NCBI GenBank assembly: GCA_030737835.1
Contig: CM060849.1
Location: 4,340,001 to 4,404,000, forward strand
Source of the DNA: Acorus gramineus
Taxonomy: Eukaryota; Streptophyta; Magnoliopsida; Acorales; Acoraceae
Reading direction: 5' to 3'
DNA: 64,000 nucleotides
How positions within the stretch are numbered: position 1 is the stretch's first letter; each line of letters starts with the position of its first letter. This document shows positions 1 through 11,142 of the stretch, piece after piece. The notes under the pieces are model-generated. The model saw only the letters and a program-made list of their open reading frames with translations. It was not told the DNA's origin and ran no database searches. Both the position numbers and the translations under genes were made by a program.

Positions 1-504
1 CCACTTTGAGGCTTGAATAATTATTTGTGGTTAATATGAATTGTAGATGCATGGGTTGTGCTATTCATTGAGCGTGTGGCTCACCCCTCGCATATATTTT
101 CTCCAGTGCTGTCTGAGTCGGATCAGGAGGAGGAGCTCCCCGAGGGACTTCAGCAGTAGCGGAGCAGCGCCACATTCCGCGAGTGTTAGAGGCTATCAGC
201 ATCCCTTTTTTATTGTATGTATTGTATTCTGTGCTTGGGCACACGTTTGTATTATATTTGGATGTCATTGTATAAATTGGCTCTCACATGACAGTTGATT
301 ATGTATCGAGTCTGTAATATGTCTTTGAGTTACAGATTCAGTCTTTTAGCTTTCGCTATTTGTGTATATATCATGTCAGTCTCATTGTTGTCTGTGTTGA
401 AATTGTTGATATTGTTTAGGGTATATTATTGACCTCCTATTTAGACTGCTGATATCATATATACACTTGCCGCGTCCCGGGGACGGCCGCCCTGGGGTGT
501 GACA
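1..504 (+). mobile_element. Chromovirus LTR, 3' portion (cut by window edge)
   Basis: Last half-kilobase of a long terminal repeat entering from the left. It matches block by block the ends of the LTRs that stop at 33967, 45338, 57646 and 63888 and finishes with the shared terminus GGTGTGACA. An acceptor-like CTCCAG (101-106) is followed by a short frame (LSESDQEEELPEG...) to TAG 157-159. From 505 the sequence becomes an unrelated Tat antisense gene, so the LTR inserted there. Its left end and target duplication lie outside the window. Confidence 0.9.
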
Positions 505-2733
505 GCTATCCATTCCAGATTCTATCATTATCACTCCCACTCCCTTTAAAACCATAGACGATCTGAAGGGCCACACCTCCGAGAAGCTTTTCATGTATCC
601 CTCTCAGATGCTGAGAAGCTCTCTCTCTTTTCCTCTCCCTAAATTGGTTAGGGATTTCATGCGCCAATTCAAGCTTCATCCGACTCAGTGCTGCCCCAAC
701 CTGTTAAGGGTTTTAATGTGTGTCGTGACGATCAATCGCAAGCTGCAGCTTCAGCTCGGGGTAGATGGCATCTACCACCTTTAAAACTTGAAGAAGTCAG
801 AACACGCGTACTATCTGCGAGCGAGGCCCGGCGCTATTCCTCTGGTGGAAAAACTTCCTTCTTCTGACAGTGGTTGGCAGGAAGAATGCCTCGTGCAGCT
901 GAGTGGCCCTTGGGTGCTTCCTGCTCCCATTTCGGGTGAAGAGGCTAGGGTGCCATGTTGTCTCCATCCGGTGAAACTAGGCGAGCATAAAAATCATTGG
1001 ACTTCTATGCCTTATTTGCCTTTTCTTTCATAGCCGATGAATCTCATATGCTCCTTGCAGATGACTCAGAGCATGCGACCCCAGACCCGTCAGTGGTCAA
1101 GTTTGATCAGATTGCTAGGGCTCAAGAGCTGGAGGATAACGATTTCAGCAAAATCCTTAGCCTTCCTGCAGCCAGGGCCCCTGGTTCCTCCTTGAAAGTT
1201 GCCGGCTTGTCTTCCGGGAGTCGATACATCTTCTTTCTTCGTTGAAGCTTCTCCCTCTGCCATTTCTGAAGAAGTGGGTGAACGGTCTGCTACCTCCAAA
1301 TGCACGTTGGCTTTGAAGAAGAGGCCTAGGCTGCCCCTTCCTTCGAAACGGCGGACTAAGGCTGCTCATCAGTCATCATTAGCTGAAGAGGCGGGCTCTG
1401 AAGACAGAGCCAACGCCCTTCCGGACGTCTCCCGGGTATCCCCTGTGGGGAGCGATCTGCCTTCGAGTGCTGTCGGTGTGGCTGCCGTCGAGCTTCATGG
1501 GCCTTCCAACGAAGAGGGATGCCCACCAAGTTCCCCAATCATTTGAGTACCAGAGACGGTGGAGGTTCCCTCTTCTCCAGAAATCAAGTGGGTTGCGGGT
1601 CTCATCTCCGCTCCTCCAGTAGTTGCCGCCAGAGATTTAGTTAGATAAACTACTGTTGAGCCCTCCCTTGCTGAGGAGGTAGCGGCCATGGCTTCCTCAA
1701 CTCCCTCGTCTGGGTTACTCCAGTTGCTGCGGCAGGCTCAGTGCCTGTGGTTGTTGCCCCGTCGGAGGTGCCCCCAGCTGAGATGTTGGAGAGTACTTTC
1801 AACATGACTTCTCCTCTGGGGGCGCCACCAGTCACTTCGAATCCTGCCGGGATGCCCCTAGTTGCTTTGGCTGCAATGGATGCACCCTTCATCATGACGT
1901 CCGTGGCTCCATCTGGTGCTGCCCTGGAAGCTGGGGTTCCACGTTCAGCATCTTTGGAAACCCCTTCGGCCCCTACCTCTACGACTGGTACCCATTCAAG
2001 AGATCCTCTTGCTGACCATGCCAGCAAAGAGTTAGCCTATTCTCAGCTCAGGGGTTGTCTCCTAGAGGGTGACCTGGACTATGCTCACAGGGCCACGACG
2101 GAAACGCTTTTCACCCGGCTAGACTAGAGTTTTTACAACGTAAGTGTTCGACTCCTGTCTTTGAAATTTCTTCTTCAAGGTTTTAACCATTTGCTTTTCA
2201 GAATTCTGTCATCTGGCAAGTGCTCAATGAGCGAAGCCTGGATGCGATGAGGTCTTAAGATCTCCTGAGGTCAGCCCAAGAGCTCGCTCATCGTAGAGAA
2301 GCGCTGCTGAAGTCGGCTGAGGAACAGATTGTGATCGCAAAGCGAGCACGCCTTGATGCAAAACTTGCCGAATCCTCTGCTCGTCGGGACTTGTCTGCTG
2401 CTCAAGTTCAGGATGTTGCTGCTGAAGAGCGTGTGAGAGAGCTCCTCGAGCTGAAGCTCTCCTAGTCCTTCGATCAGGCTTCCTTTTCCTTGCGGGTGCA
2501 CAACGCAGAAAAGCGAGTCGAGGCCCTGATGCGTGAATTGCAAGAGAAGCCTTCACGGCTATGATGAACCAAATGAAGGAGATTTCATATTCTTTGACGA
2601 CTTCGCCGAGAAGAACTACAATTGTGGATATCGTCAAGGTTTTGAAGATAAATCCAACAACGTCTCTCCTCGTATTGCCACAGCTCCTCCTCCTGGTCTT
2701 GATTCTGGCCTTGATGATGGGTCTCAAATCTAG
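505..2733 (+). pseudogene. Antisense gene (aORF) of a Tat-type Ty3 element, decayed
   Basis: Remnant of the extra gene that Tat elements carry between pol and the 3' LTR, opposite to pol; its function is unknown (it resembles the Pfam group called putative gypsy type transposon, a name and not a proven transposase). The frame is open from 506 with FPLPKLVRDF and LHPTQCCPNLLRVL, continues after a TAA (782-784) with YYLRARPG and SDSGWQEE, then becomes Pro/Ser/Ala-rich (about 1200-2127). Two intron candidates: 971-1033 (GTGAAA...TTTCATAG) and 2140-2201 (GTAAGT...TTTTCAG); removing the second keeps the frame and joins to an Ala/Glu/Arg-rich, coiled-coil-like region. Further stops at 2125, 2256 and 2463 and a late frameshift make it dead. 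The C-terminus is near 2733. The 5' end was removed by the LTR ending at 504. Confidence 0.7.
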
Positions 2734-3529
2734 ACATTTTGTAAAAAATATTGTTTTCATAAACGACTTGTCTTTTACATGTCTGCTTGTTTTTCGCATG
2801 ATCTGAATGTTTGGAGTGCTTATTGTCGTGATAATAGAGTTTTGTGCCCACTCGATGGACTAACTCTGATTTATCCTGTCATCGCAACCTTCATAGGGTC
2901 GAGGCCCCTAGAAATCCAGTGAATAACAAAGGAAGGTTATCCCTCTTTTCGTCCTCATCGTGTGAGGGTGTCTTGTGCGTTCCTTCTGCTTCTGCTTGAG
3001 GGTTTTGAAGACAGGGTGCTTAGGACGAGAGGGAAGTACCCTTTTAAAATTTTGAGTCCATGGACTAATTCTGCTCGTCCTTTCCTAGCGACCTCCAAAG
3101 ATTGATCGTAGAGCCTGGGCTCTATGCTATCGTGTGAGCATAAGGGGAAGCTTGTACTTCCTAACGACCTCATCGTTTGAGTGTAACCTATGTGTCTCAC
3201 TTTTGCAAACATTTTACTCGAGTGCTTATCGATGGATGGGGCATCCCCCCCCCCCCCGCGACCTCTTACAAAGAGTGTTCATCCGATCGACCTGAACTGG
3301 ATCAACGCGCGACTTTCGTGGAGTGCTATACTCATGACCTCCTTGGAGTGCCATTCTCGCGACCTCTTTGTCGAGAGTGCTATTCTCGCAACCTCTCTCC
3401 AAGAGTGCTTTATTTGAAAACAAGTTCACGTGCGACCTCGAACGGCCTCTCATTCACATAAAATATTTCAAAACGAAAAATCCTTTTATTTGAAAAGTAA
3501 TACTTTTTCAAATGCATTACATTGCGAGG
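2734..3529. other. Noncoding spacer between Tat aORF and pol
   Basis: No credible coding frame. It holds a 13-C homopolymer (3245-3257) and a cluster of degenerate short repeats (3273-3412). In Tat and Ogre elements this 3' untranslated stretch is known to be variable and repeat-prone. Confidence 0.6.
3273..3412. repeat. Degenerate 25-29-bp tandem repeats
   Basis: The core GAGTG[CT] recurs at 3273, 3321, 3346, 3375 and 3403; the last four are spaced 25, 29 and 28 bp, each followed by TTCTCGC-like and GACCTC-like blocks. Spacing and sequence have drifted. Confidence 0.65.
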
Positions 3530-5168
3530 TCTTATGAGTGCCTCTCCATTCATTCGTTTCAAATAATAAGCTCCTTTGGAACCCAGCCCGACGACCTTGT
3601 ATGAGCCCTCCCAAGTGGGTCCAAGCTTACCATCAGATGTTTTTCGGGATTCGGGGAATACCTCTTAAAGGACCAGGTCTCCTACTCAAAAACTTCATCG
3701 TGAAACCCTCTTGTTGTAGCTTCGTGCGATCTGGTTCTGGTAGTTTTCCATCCTAATGGAAGCTGCTTCCCTTCGCTCGTCCCTCGGGTCCACGTCAGAC
3801 GCGAGAACTTCTTCGTTGCCCTGCGGCTCAAAGTTCTCAATTCAAAAGATTGGAATTCCAAGCTCTATGGGAATCACAGCCTCAACGCCAAAAGCCAGAG
3901 AAAATAGAGTTTCCCTAGTAGCTCTTCCCGCCGTGGTGCTGTATGCCCATAACACCGAGGGGAGCTCGTCCACTCAGATGTCTTTGGCCGCATCGAGCCG
4001 CTTCTTGATCCCATCCAAGATGGTACGATTGGTGATCTCTGCCTGACCATTTCCTTGGGGGTAGCGTGGAGAGGAGAAAAGGTGTTTTCTACCCAACTCC
4101 TAGCAAAGCTCCCTCATGGTGGCATTATTGAATTGTGTTCCATTGTCTGAGATTATGGTGTTCGGCACTCTGAACCGGCACACAATCGCCTTCCAAAGGA
4201 AACTTCGCACTTCGACATTGCAGATCCTGGCCAGGGCCACAGCCTCCACCCATTTAGTGAAATAGTCAGTGGCGATTAGGAGGAATCGCTTCTGAGATGG
4301 CGCCAAGGCCATAGGTCCGACTATATCGAACCCCCATTGAGCGAACGGCCAGGGACTTGACAGTGTATTCAAATTCCAAACCGGTCGGTGAATCAGGGGA
4401 CCGAATCGCTGACACTTGTCACATTTCCTCACCAGGTTGAGTTAGTCTTTCCCAAGTGTAGGCCAGAAATATCCAGCTATCAATACGCTTCTCACCAAAG
4501 ACCTTGAGGCCGTATGGCTCCTGCATATTCTCGAATGCATCTCTTCCAGCACTTCCTTAGCCTCCTCGAGATTGACGCACCTGAGGAGTAGGCCTTGAAA
4601 GCTTTGCTTGTATAGTACACCTTGATCAGAGATCAAGAACCGAGCGGATCGGTTCTTGATTTTCCTGGCTTCTTCTTTGTCTGCTGGGAGGAAGTCACCT
4701 TTCAAGTAAGATAGGATGGGGTTCATCCAAGTTGGCTCCCGGGTTGTCGACTCCACTGCCAAAACCTGTTCAAGGTGGGCAATGCTCGGCTCCCCTAAAA
4801 ACTCAACCTGAATCACTCGGGATGGTTCTCCTTCTAGCGCACTTGCCAGATTTGCTAGGGCATCAGCTTGAGTATTCTACTCGCGATCGATTGCGTGGAT
4901 TTCCCAATCACCGATCTGTGTGAGCAGAGTACATGTGTTGCCCTCGAAAGCCGCCATGCGATCGTTTGATATTCTCCAGTGCTCTGACATACCACGAGCT
5001 GAGAGTCACTGTAGATTGCCAGTTTACGGACTACAACATCTACTGTGAATTCCAAGCCCGCGATGAGAGCCTCGTATTCAGCTTTGTTGTTAGAAGCCTT
5101 TTTGGTTGGACGCCCCATCGACATGGAGTGTCCAGGAAACTGGTCTGTAGTCGGAGACAGCACAGACT
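3530..5168 (-). pseudogene. pol: Tat pol: integrase and archaeal-type RNase H (3' half)
   Basis: C-terminal half of a Tat-lineage polyprotein. Reading leftwards: a second, archaeal-type RNase H (4855-5168) with ASNNKAEYEALIAGL and IYSDSQLVV, the hallmark of Tat/Ogre elements; then integrase (about 4830-4100) with the zinc-finger half CDKCQRFGPL and core blocks FDIVGPM, DYFTKWVEA and ISDNGTQF; then a degraded integrase tail to about 3530. Stops near 4860 and 4442 and a frame change separate these parts. The gene is cut at 5168 by a solo LTR and resumes at 8929. Integrase would insert the cDNA; the extra RNase H probably removes RNA. Not functional. Confidence 0.85.
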
Positions 5169-5703
5169 TGTCACGCCCCAGGGCGGCCGTCCCCGAGACG
5201 TTGCAATAATGAAATATCAGCTATCAATACCTGAGGTCAATAAAGACTCCAACAACAACACACAAGGTGGCAAAGCAAGGATAATGATAACTGACTGAAA
5301 AGTGGAAGCATAATATATAAACAATGTCTGTAAACCAAAAACATTATTACAGACTCGAATACACAATCACTGTCCTGTGAGAGCCAAGTCTAGACCAAAT
5401 AAAATACAACCTGTGCCACATGCACGATTTACAATACATAAAATGCCTCTAGGACTGCTAACAGCCTCACACTCGCCACCCACTGGAAGAACGCTCCAGC
5501 CCCACAAGACCACGCCATAGGGAAGCTCCAGCTCCATGCCCAACACTGCCCTTGAAAAGAAACAATATGTGAGGGGTGAGCTAGAAGCTCAGTGAGTGGC
5601 TGGAAACCAATCACCATTACAACAGTTCAATGCTAACACAATTTCCTTTCAAGGAAAAACATGGGTAGAAACCCAATGGATAACAGGGTCACGCGGCGGC
5701 GCG

Positions 5704-5945
5704 ACCAACCTCACCCTCACCCTCACCCTCACTCCCGGAGGAAGACTCTTGGGACTTTTGGGGAGAGACCATACCGTTGGTCGAAGAGACGCGGAATTAC
5801 TGGTCCACACAACACTACTGGATCACCAACCTCACCCTCACCCTCACTTCCGAAGGGAGACTCTTGGGTCTCTTGGGGAGAGACCATACCGTTGGTCGAC
5901 GAGACCCGGAATTACTGGTCTACACAACACTACTGGATCATCTAC
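5704..5945. repeat. 121-bp tandem duplication, two copies
   Basis: ACCAACCTCACCCTCACCC starts at 5704 and again at 5825; both copies continue with a GGGGAGAGACCATACCG-type block and end in ACACTACTGGATCA. Confidence 0.85.
5714..5736 (-). other. Potential G-quadruplex (minus strand)
   Basis: Four CCC runs with loops of 3, 3 and 5 bases on the plus strand, so four GGG runs on the LTR sense strand. Confidence 0.6.
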
Positions 5946-7631
5946 ATCAAGATAACTGCCCAACGATGTCTTTGAACATCGATACGCAACCGGACCCAAC
6001 AACTATGGGAACGGACGAACCACGAATGGGTCACGCGGCGACGTGTCTTCACCTCATCCTCACCCTCACCCTTTACAGGTGACGTAGGACTTTTGGAGAG
6101 ATTAGACTCCTCTACACCCTTGGTCCACCGGTAGCCCTTTTCCCAGGTAGTCACTACCTGGTATACTCCCACGATCAGTACGCTTCTGAACGCCTCGGTG
6201 GTACCTACGGATGGGAGCCCTCTATCAGGACAGCTTTTCCAACGCCGGGAAGTTCCTACATCGGATCCAACGAAGGGGAGAACGATTCCACTCTCGCAAT
6301 ATCATTCGTTAGCCCTCTCCCGGGTAGCCTCTACCTGGTATACCCCCACGATCAGTACATCTTGTCGCATGCATCAATAGTACCTACAGGTGGGGGCCCT
6401 CTGTCAGGACAGCTACAACCTGGGCCGCTTCAACACGGACGACATTGGGAGGAAACACTCCATGTTCGCAAAGCGAACCCAATGGAAAAACAACTACTCT
6501 CGATAATCACATATCGATGATAGCGAACACTATTGTACTCCCACACGGTTGCGTCGCTCGGACACAAGGGGGTTGCCTCTGCTCTCACGCAGAAATAATC
6601 CCAAGGCACATAACCCAACAGGCGGTTCATATACACGCCTAGCACGGGTAGGCCTAGCTTAATGCCCCAACTACCGGCTTAACAAAACCGATAAGATAAT
6701 GAATTCTCCTGAATTCCAAACGAGTGCATCGCTCGGATGCACGGGGCGATTACATCGCTAGCGCTCTAACTAATAAGGTACAACCCGACAACGGGTCATA
6801 CCCACGCCTATTTCAGATAGGCCTATCAGTTTTTAACATGCGCATATAAATATATCCAGGAGAATTATATCTAGCTATGTGCATGAACCATATGTACAAT
6901 CATCTAATAATTGACCATAAGGGTGACCCCTAACATGGATTTACATCATAAACAACAAATCATACAACATGCATACATGGTATGGCCCACTTAAACATGC
7001 ATACGTGGCCATTAATCATATAAGCACACAAGGCATAACTTAAGCATGCGTTGGATATCACCAACTTAAAAGAAAGGGTCAAGCGCGATCTCGCGCACTA
7101 ACAGTGCATGCCAATATTCCAAACGAACCTGAGTCGAGTAGGAAATCGCATCTACTTACTCAGTTCGTTCAGAGGGAGAGGGTGAGAGAGATCATCATCT
7201 CATGAAGCTGGTCATAGCTTTGCCCCATTAGCATGGGCGCAACAACTACACCACACCCTCGAGTCTTATCGTAAGGGAATATTAGGCAGGTGCCCGTTAT
7301 TAACCCAGACTTAATCATGCTGGTTATTAAAATTAATATGGTGGGAGTAGTATTACAATACTACCTAAGGCATGCCATATTCTATACATCCATACACACT
7401 ACAGAAATACATGCCCATACTAGAGTGGAGCATGCAACACAATCATTCATACATGGATACAATACATGCAATATAAGCCTAGCATGCAAGATATCTAACA
7501 TATTATAGTTTAAGCATGGCCATACTACTTATCTACACAAGTAATATAGCTAGGGGGGGTTCATCGATGCGCGATGCGCGACTACGCGCGTCAAGCGCAT
7601 CCCGAGGGGGGGATTGGATCAAACCACTCAC

Positions 7632-7668
7632 CGCAACCCAGGACCTCGCGCATCCCTTTCGACGAGAT
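7632..7668 (-). other. Exon-like 37-nt segment in A-type LTR
   Basis: On the minus strand it follows ACCATGCAG and is followed by GTGAGTGG. It is one nt longer than in the B/C/D/E LTRs; the next acceptor-like site in this LTR (TTTTCAAG, about 5555) would compensate the phase. Confidence 0.45.
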
Positions 7669-8928
7669 CTGCATGGTAAGGGCATCAAATTTGGTGAGTA
7701 ACATCATAATATAACACTTAGAAATTACTAGAAATACCAAAGACTTAGACATGCACGCATACGGGCTCGCACGCATGCGAGCACGCGCGTACGCACGCAT
7801 GCCCGAGTGCCCCAGCACCTACCCGAGCCCCTGGGCAGCCCCACGCGTGCCCCTGCACGCGCACGCACGTGCACGCACGCCCGCGCGCTCACTGGCACCC
7901 AGCCACACACCCAGACGCACTGCCCCGCTCACGCACACGCTCATGCGCGCTCGCGCGCACTCGCCCACACGTCCTGCACGCACCGTGCGCGCTACCAGCG
8001 CCCGCGCGCCTGCTCCGCGCCCGCCAGTGCCCCTCTGCGCGCGTGCCCGGCACTCTTTTAACCCCTTTAACCCCTCCCCCACACTTCTCACTCACCCTAA
8101 ACCAACTACCTAGCATGCATGACTTCCCAACAACCCCTAAGCCATGAAAAACCAAGAAAAGAAGGGGAAGAGCTCACCTAGGGAGGGGGAATGAAAGGGG
8201 GAGATTCGGGGGCCCTCGATGCACCCGCGACCACCTCAACCACCACCACCACTACCACCACCTCCACAGCCCTCCTCAGCCTTCTTTGGCTGCAAATCAG
8301 GGGGGGAAGACATGAGAGGGTGCTTGAGAGAGGAGAAACCACAACAACAACAACAAATACACAAACCTTGCTCTTCCTCCTTCACCTTCTCCTTCCTTTG
8401 CTTCTTCCTCCTCCTTCTCCACACACACAAAGAGGGGAAAAAGAGACCAAGAGAGGGAGAGAAAGAGAGATCCACGAGTTGGGAGAGAGGGGGAGAGAGA
8501 GAGAGGGCAAAATGGTCATTTCCATGCCCAAATAGTGTTTTGGGTGACCATAAGGGGGTGGTGAGGTTAGGGTTAGGCTCACCCTCACTCAACCACTTAT
8601 TTTTGCTTTATTGGGAAGCGTGCGGAGAAGCACCACACACACAAAAATATCTCACCCACCGAAACCCAGTAACGGCCAAACCCGGATGCGATTCGGAACT
8701 GCATATTTTTTAAAACGTTACCGGAATTCGGTGAAATTTTTATGGGTAGTACTAAACGGTACCAAGACCCATAATATGCAGTTAGATTTCCAATCAGAGT
8801 ACTCTAACTCCCGCAGGTGGCTAAAAGCTAAAATTTTAGCGACTCCGATCGAAAAAAAAAAAGGCCCTGAATGACCCAGATGTGACCAAGGCTTAACCGA
8901 AATGGCTCCAAATGACACAGGCATAACA

Positions 8929-10445
8929 GACTTGCTGCTCAGCAGGTGTAAGGTCGGCGATGATGTCTACTATGACCTGTCCTTTGATTGCGTTCTTGGG
9001 CTGATAGTGGATATCAAAAGCTGAAAGTTCCAGTGCCCATTTGAGCAACCGCCCAGCGATATCCACCTTTCGCTACACAACTTTGAGAGGTGAGTCGGTG
9101 ATGACATGGATAGTATGGGCTTAAAAGTAATGGCACAGCTTTCGGGCAGAAATGAGCAAGGCGAACGCAAGCTTTTCGATGCGAGAATACCTTGTTTCTG
9201 CCCCGCGGAGTGCCTTGCTTGCATAGTAGATTGCCTTCTTCCCCCGGTCAATGTTCTTCAGTAGCGCTGAGCTAACAGCATGCTCGGAGGCTGCAATGTA
9301 AAGGAGTAGGATATCTCCTAAGGAAAATCTTACCAGAAGTGGCGGCGAGCTAAGGTACTTTTTGATTTCCTCGAACGCCCTTTGGCATTCTGGCGTCCAT
9401 TCAAACCTCTGAGCTTTTTGCAGCAGCTGGAAGAAAGGCTGGCACCGATTGGTGGCCATGGAGATGAATCGGTTGAGTGCGGCCAACCTCCCTGCTAGTT
9501 TCTGCACCTCCTTTTTGTTTCACGGAGGCCCCATCTCCATTATCGCCTTGATCTGATCAGGATTGGCTTCGATTCCTCACCGTGTCGCCAGGTACCTCAA
9601 AAAGTTGCCCGAGGTTACTCCGAAGGAGCATTTTGTCGCATTCAGTTTAAGGCAGTACTTACGCAACACAGCGAAGACTTCCTCCAGGTGGGCCAAGTTG
9701 TCAACTCGGCACTCGCTTTTAACCATCATGTCATCGATGTAGACTTCCACAGTTTTGCTGATTTAGCGCTGGCAGACCTTGGTCACCAGCCTCTGATAGG
9801 TGGCACCAGCGTTCTTCAACCTGAACGGCATTACTTTATAGTAATAAATGCCAGTGGGAGTTATGAACGCCGTTTTCTCTTGGTTGGGCTCATACATCAG
9901 GATCTGGTGATAGCCTGAATAAGCATCCATGAAACTCATTACTCATTACCTGATGAGGAGTCCACCAACTGGTCAATCTTCAGGAGTGGGAAGCTGTCGT
10001 TTCGACATGCGCTATTCAGGTAGGTGAAGTCCACATAGACCCACCACTTCTTATTCTTCTTGGGAACCACCACAGTGTTGGCCAGCCACTCATGGTGTCG
10101 CACTTCACTGATGAATCCGGCGGCTAAGAGTTTGCTCACCTTGTCTTGTACTGCTTCAGCGTGTACTGTGGCCATTCATTGCTGCTTCTGGCGGACTGGA
10201 CGGATGGTGGGTGAGATGAACAGCCGATGGCTTTCCACATCGGGGTCGATCCCCAGCATGTCTTAAGGCTTCCAGGCGAAGATGTCCTTGTTCTCGACAA
10301 GGAGGTCAAGTATTGCTTTTCTCTCTTCGGCGGAGAGTAAACTCCTGACGAGAAAGTATTTCTCAGGGTCAAGGGGATCTATCGATACCTGTTCGAGGTT
10401 TTCAAGAACCCTGCCTTCGGGACCGGGCCGACGCTCATCGACCAT
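8929..10445 (-). pseudogene. pol: Tat pol: reverse transcriptase and RNase H
   Basis: Continuation of Tat pol right of the solo LTR. The minus-strand frames read, N to C: a pre-RT linker (10445-10263) with IDPLDPEKYFLV and LLVENKDIFAWKP; RT fingers and palm (10175-9939) with KVSKLLAAGFI and VVVPKKNKKW; the catalytic YIDDMMVK box (about 9721-9744); and a thumb, connection and RNase H stretch (9507-8960) with QKLAGRLAALNRFIS, YIAASEHAVSSALL and EKLAFALLISARKL. In-frame stops (for example just before YIDD) and frame changes near 9120 and 9940 show decay. The enzyme would copy element RNA to DNA. The YIDD box survives but the protein cannot be made whole. Confidence 0.88.
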
Positions 10446-11142
10446 GACTCAGTCCTGAAGTAATTGCTACCTTTTTGGATGATTCTCACCGTCCTCAGGT
10501 TGCTCCTCGAATTCAGGCAGGGCTGACTTTCCTGCCATCGCCGCCATGCAGCAACGTTTCATGGCGACTTGGTCTCCTCAGATCTCCATTATCCCCTCGG
10601 CCGTGGTGAAACGGAGACGTTGGTGATAGGTGGACGGAATCGCCTTCATTGCCGCTAGCCAGGTGCGTCCGATGATAGCGTTGTACGGAGACGGGATGTC
10701 CATGATAGTGAACTCCGTCAAGGTGGTCTGGTTCCCTGCTCAGACTGGTACTGTAATACGTCAAGTCGGGATGACTCGTGCTCCTTTGAATGCAACCAGA
10801 GGGTCCTTTGTTGGAGTGAGATCAGTGGGATTTCAACCCCATCCGAAGAAAGGGTTTCACGAAGAGGATGTCGGCCAAACTTCCGGTGTCAACAAGAATC
10901 CTTTTAACGTCGAATTTGAGATACGCAAAGTGATTACCAGCGCATCCAAGTGCGCGGCCTAGACTCCTTCCAAGTCAGTGTCAGAGAAAGTGATGGCCCC
11001 TTCATCACCACTTCTTGGTCTCTTCACGACCAGCTTTGGCTCCCAATCAATTTGTATCATCTCGAAGGAGACCTGCATCTTCCGCGAATCTCGTCAAGCA
11101 CTTTTTTGAGTGACGAAGTGCGGTACGCCTCCAAAAATGATG
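10446..11142 (-). pseudogene. pol: Tat protease region
   Basis: Between gag and RT on the minus strand. ILVDTGSLADILF (around 10850-10905) carries the aspartic-protease DTGS box; further along the same region reads YNAIIGRTWLAAMKAIPS and RFTTAEG, typical of the Tat protease tail. The stretch is spread over more than one frame with stops, so it is inactive. A retroviral-type aspartic protease would cut the polyprotein. Confidence 0.75.

Larger units (their letters stand above)
5169..8928 (-). mobile_element. Solo LTR, A-type chromovirus, 3.76 kb
   Basis: A complete LTR in minus orientation: left tip TGTCACGCCCC, right tip GGCATAACA, no internal region. The target GACT flanks both sides (5165-5168 and 8929-8932); a five-base AGACT duplication is possible if one terminal A was lost. 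It interrupts Tat pol, whose frames continue on both sides. Inside: a 121-bp tandem duplication with CCCTCA runs, a GC-rich stretch (7740-8060), and on the minus strand the AG/37 nt/GT segment at 7632-7668. Frames here, including those of over 100 codons, are low-complexity accidents. Solo LTRs form by recombination between the two LTRs of one element. Confidence 0.93.

Noticed and set aside
505-2733. DNA transposase gene
   Set aside because: Similarity is to a family only named putative transposon; no DDE or other catalytic motif seen, and position and strand fit a Tat antisense gene.
5704-5945. CCCTCA and GGGTGAG repeats as telomere sequence
   Set aside because: The plant telomere unit is TTTAGGG; these are short LTR repeats at a constant LTR position.
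8191-8713. Frames with Thr, Pro or Ser runs near an LTR promoter region
   Set aside because: Microsatellite-like translations, not conserved in the sister LTR at 31039-31550.
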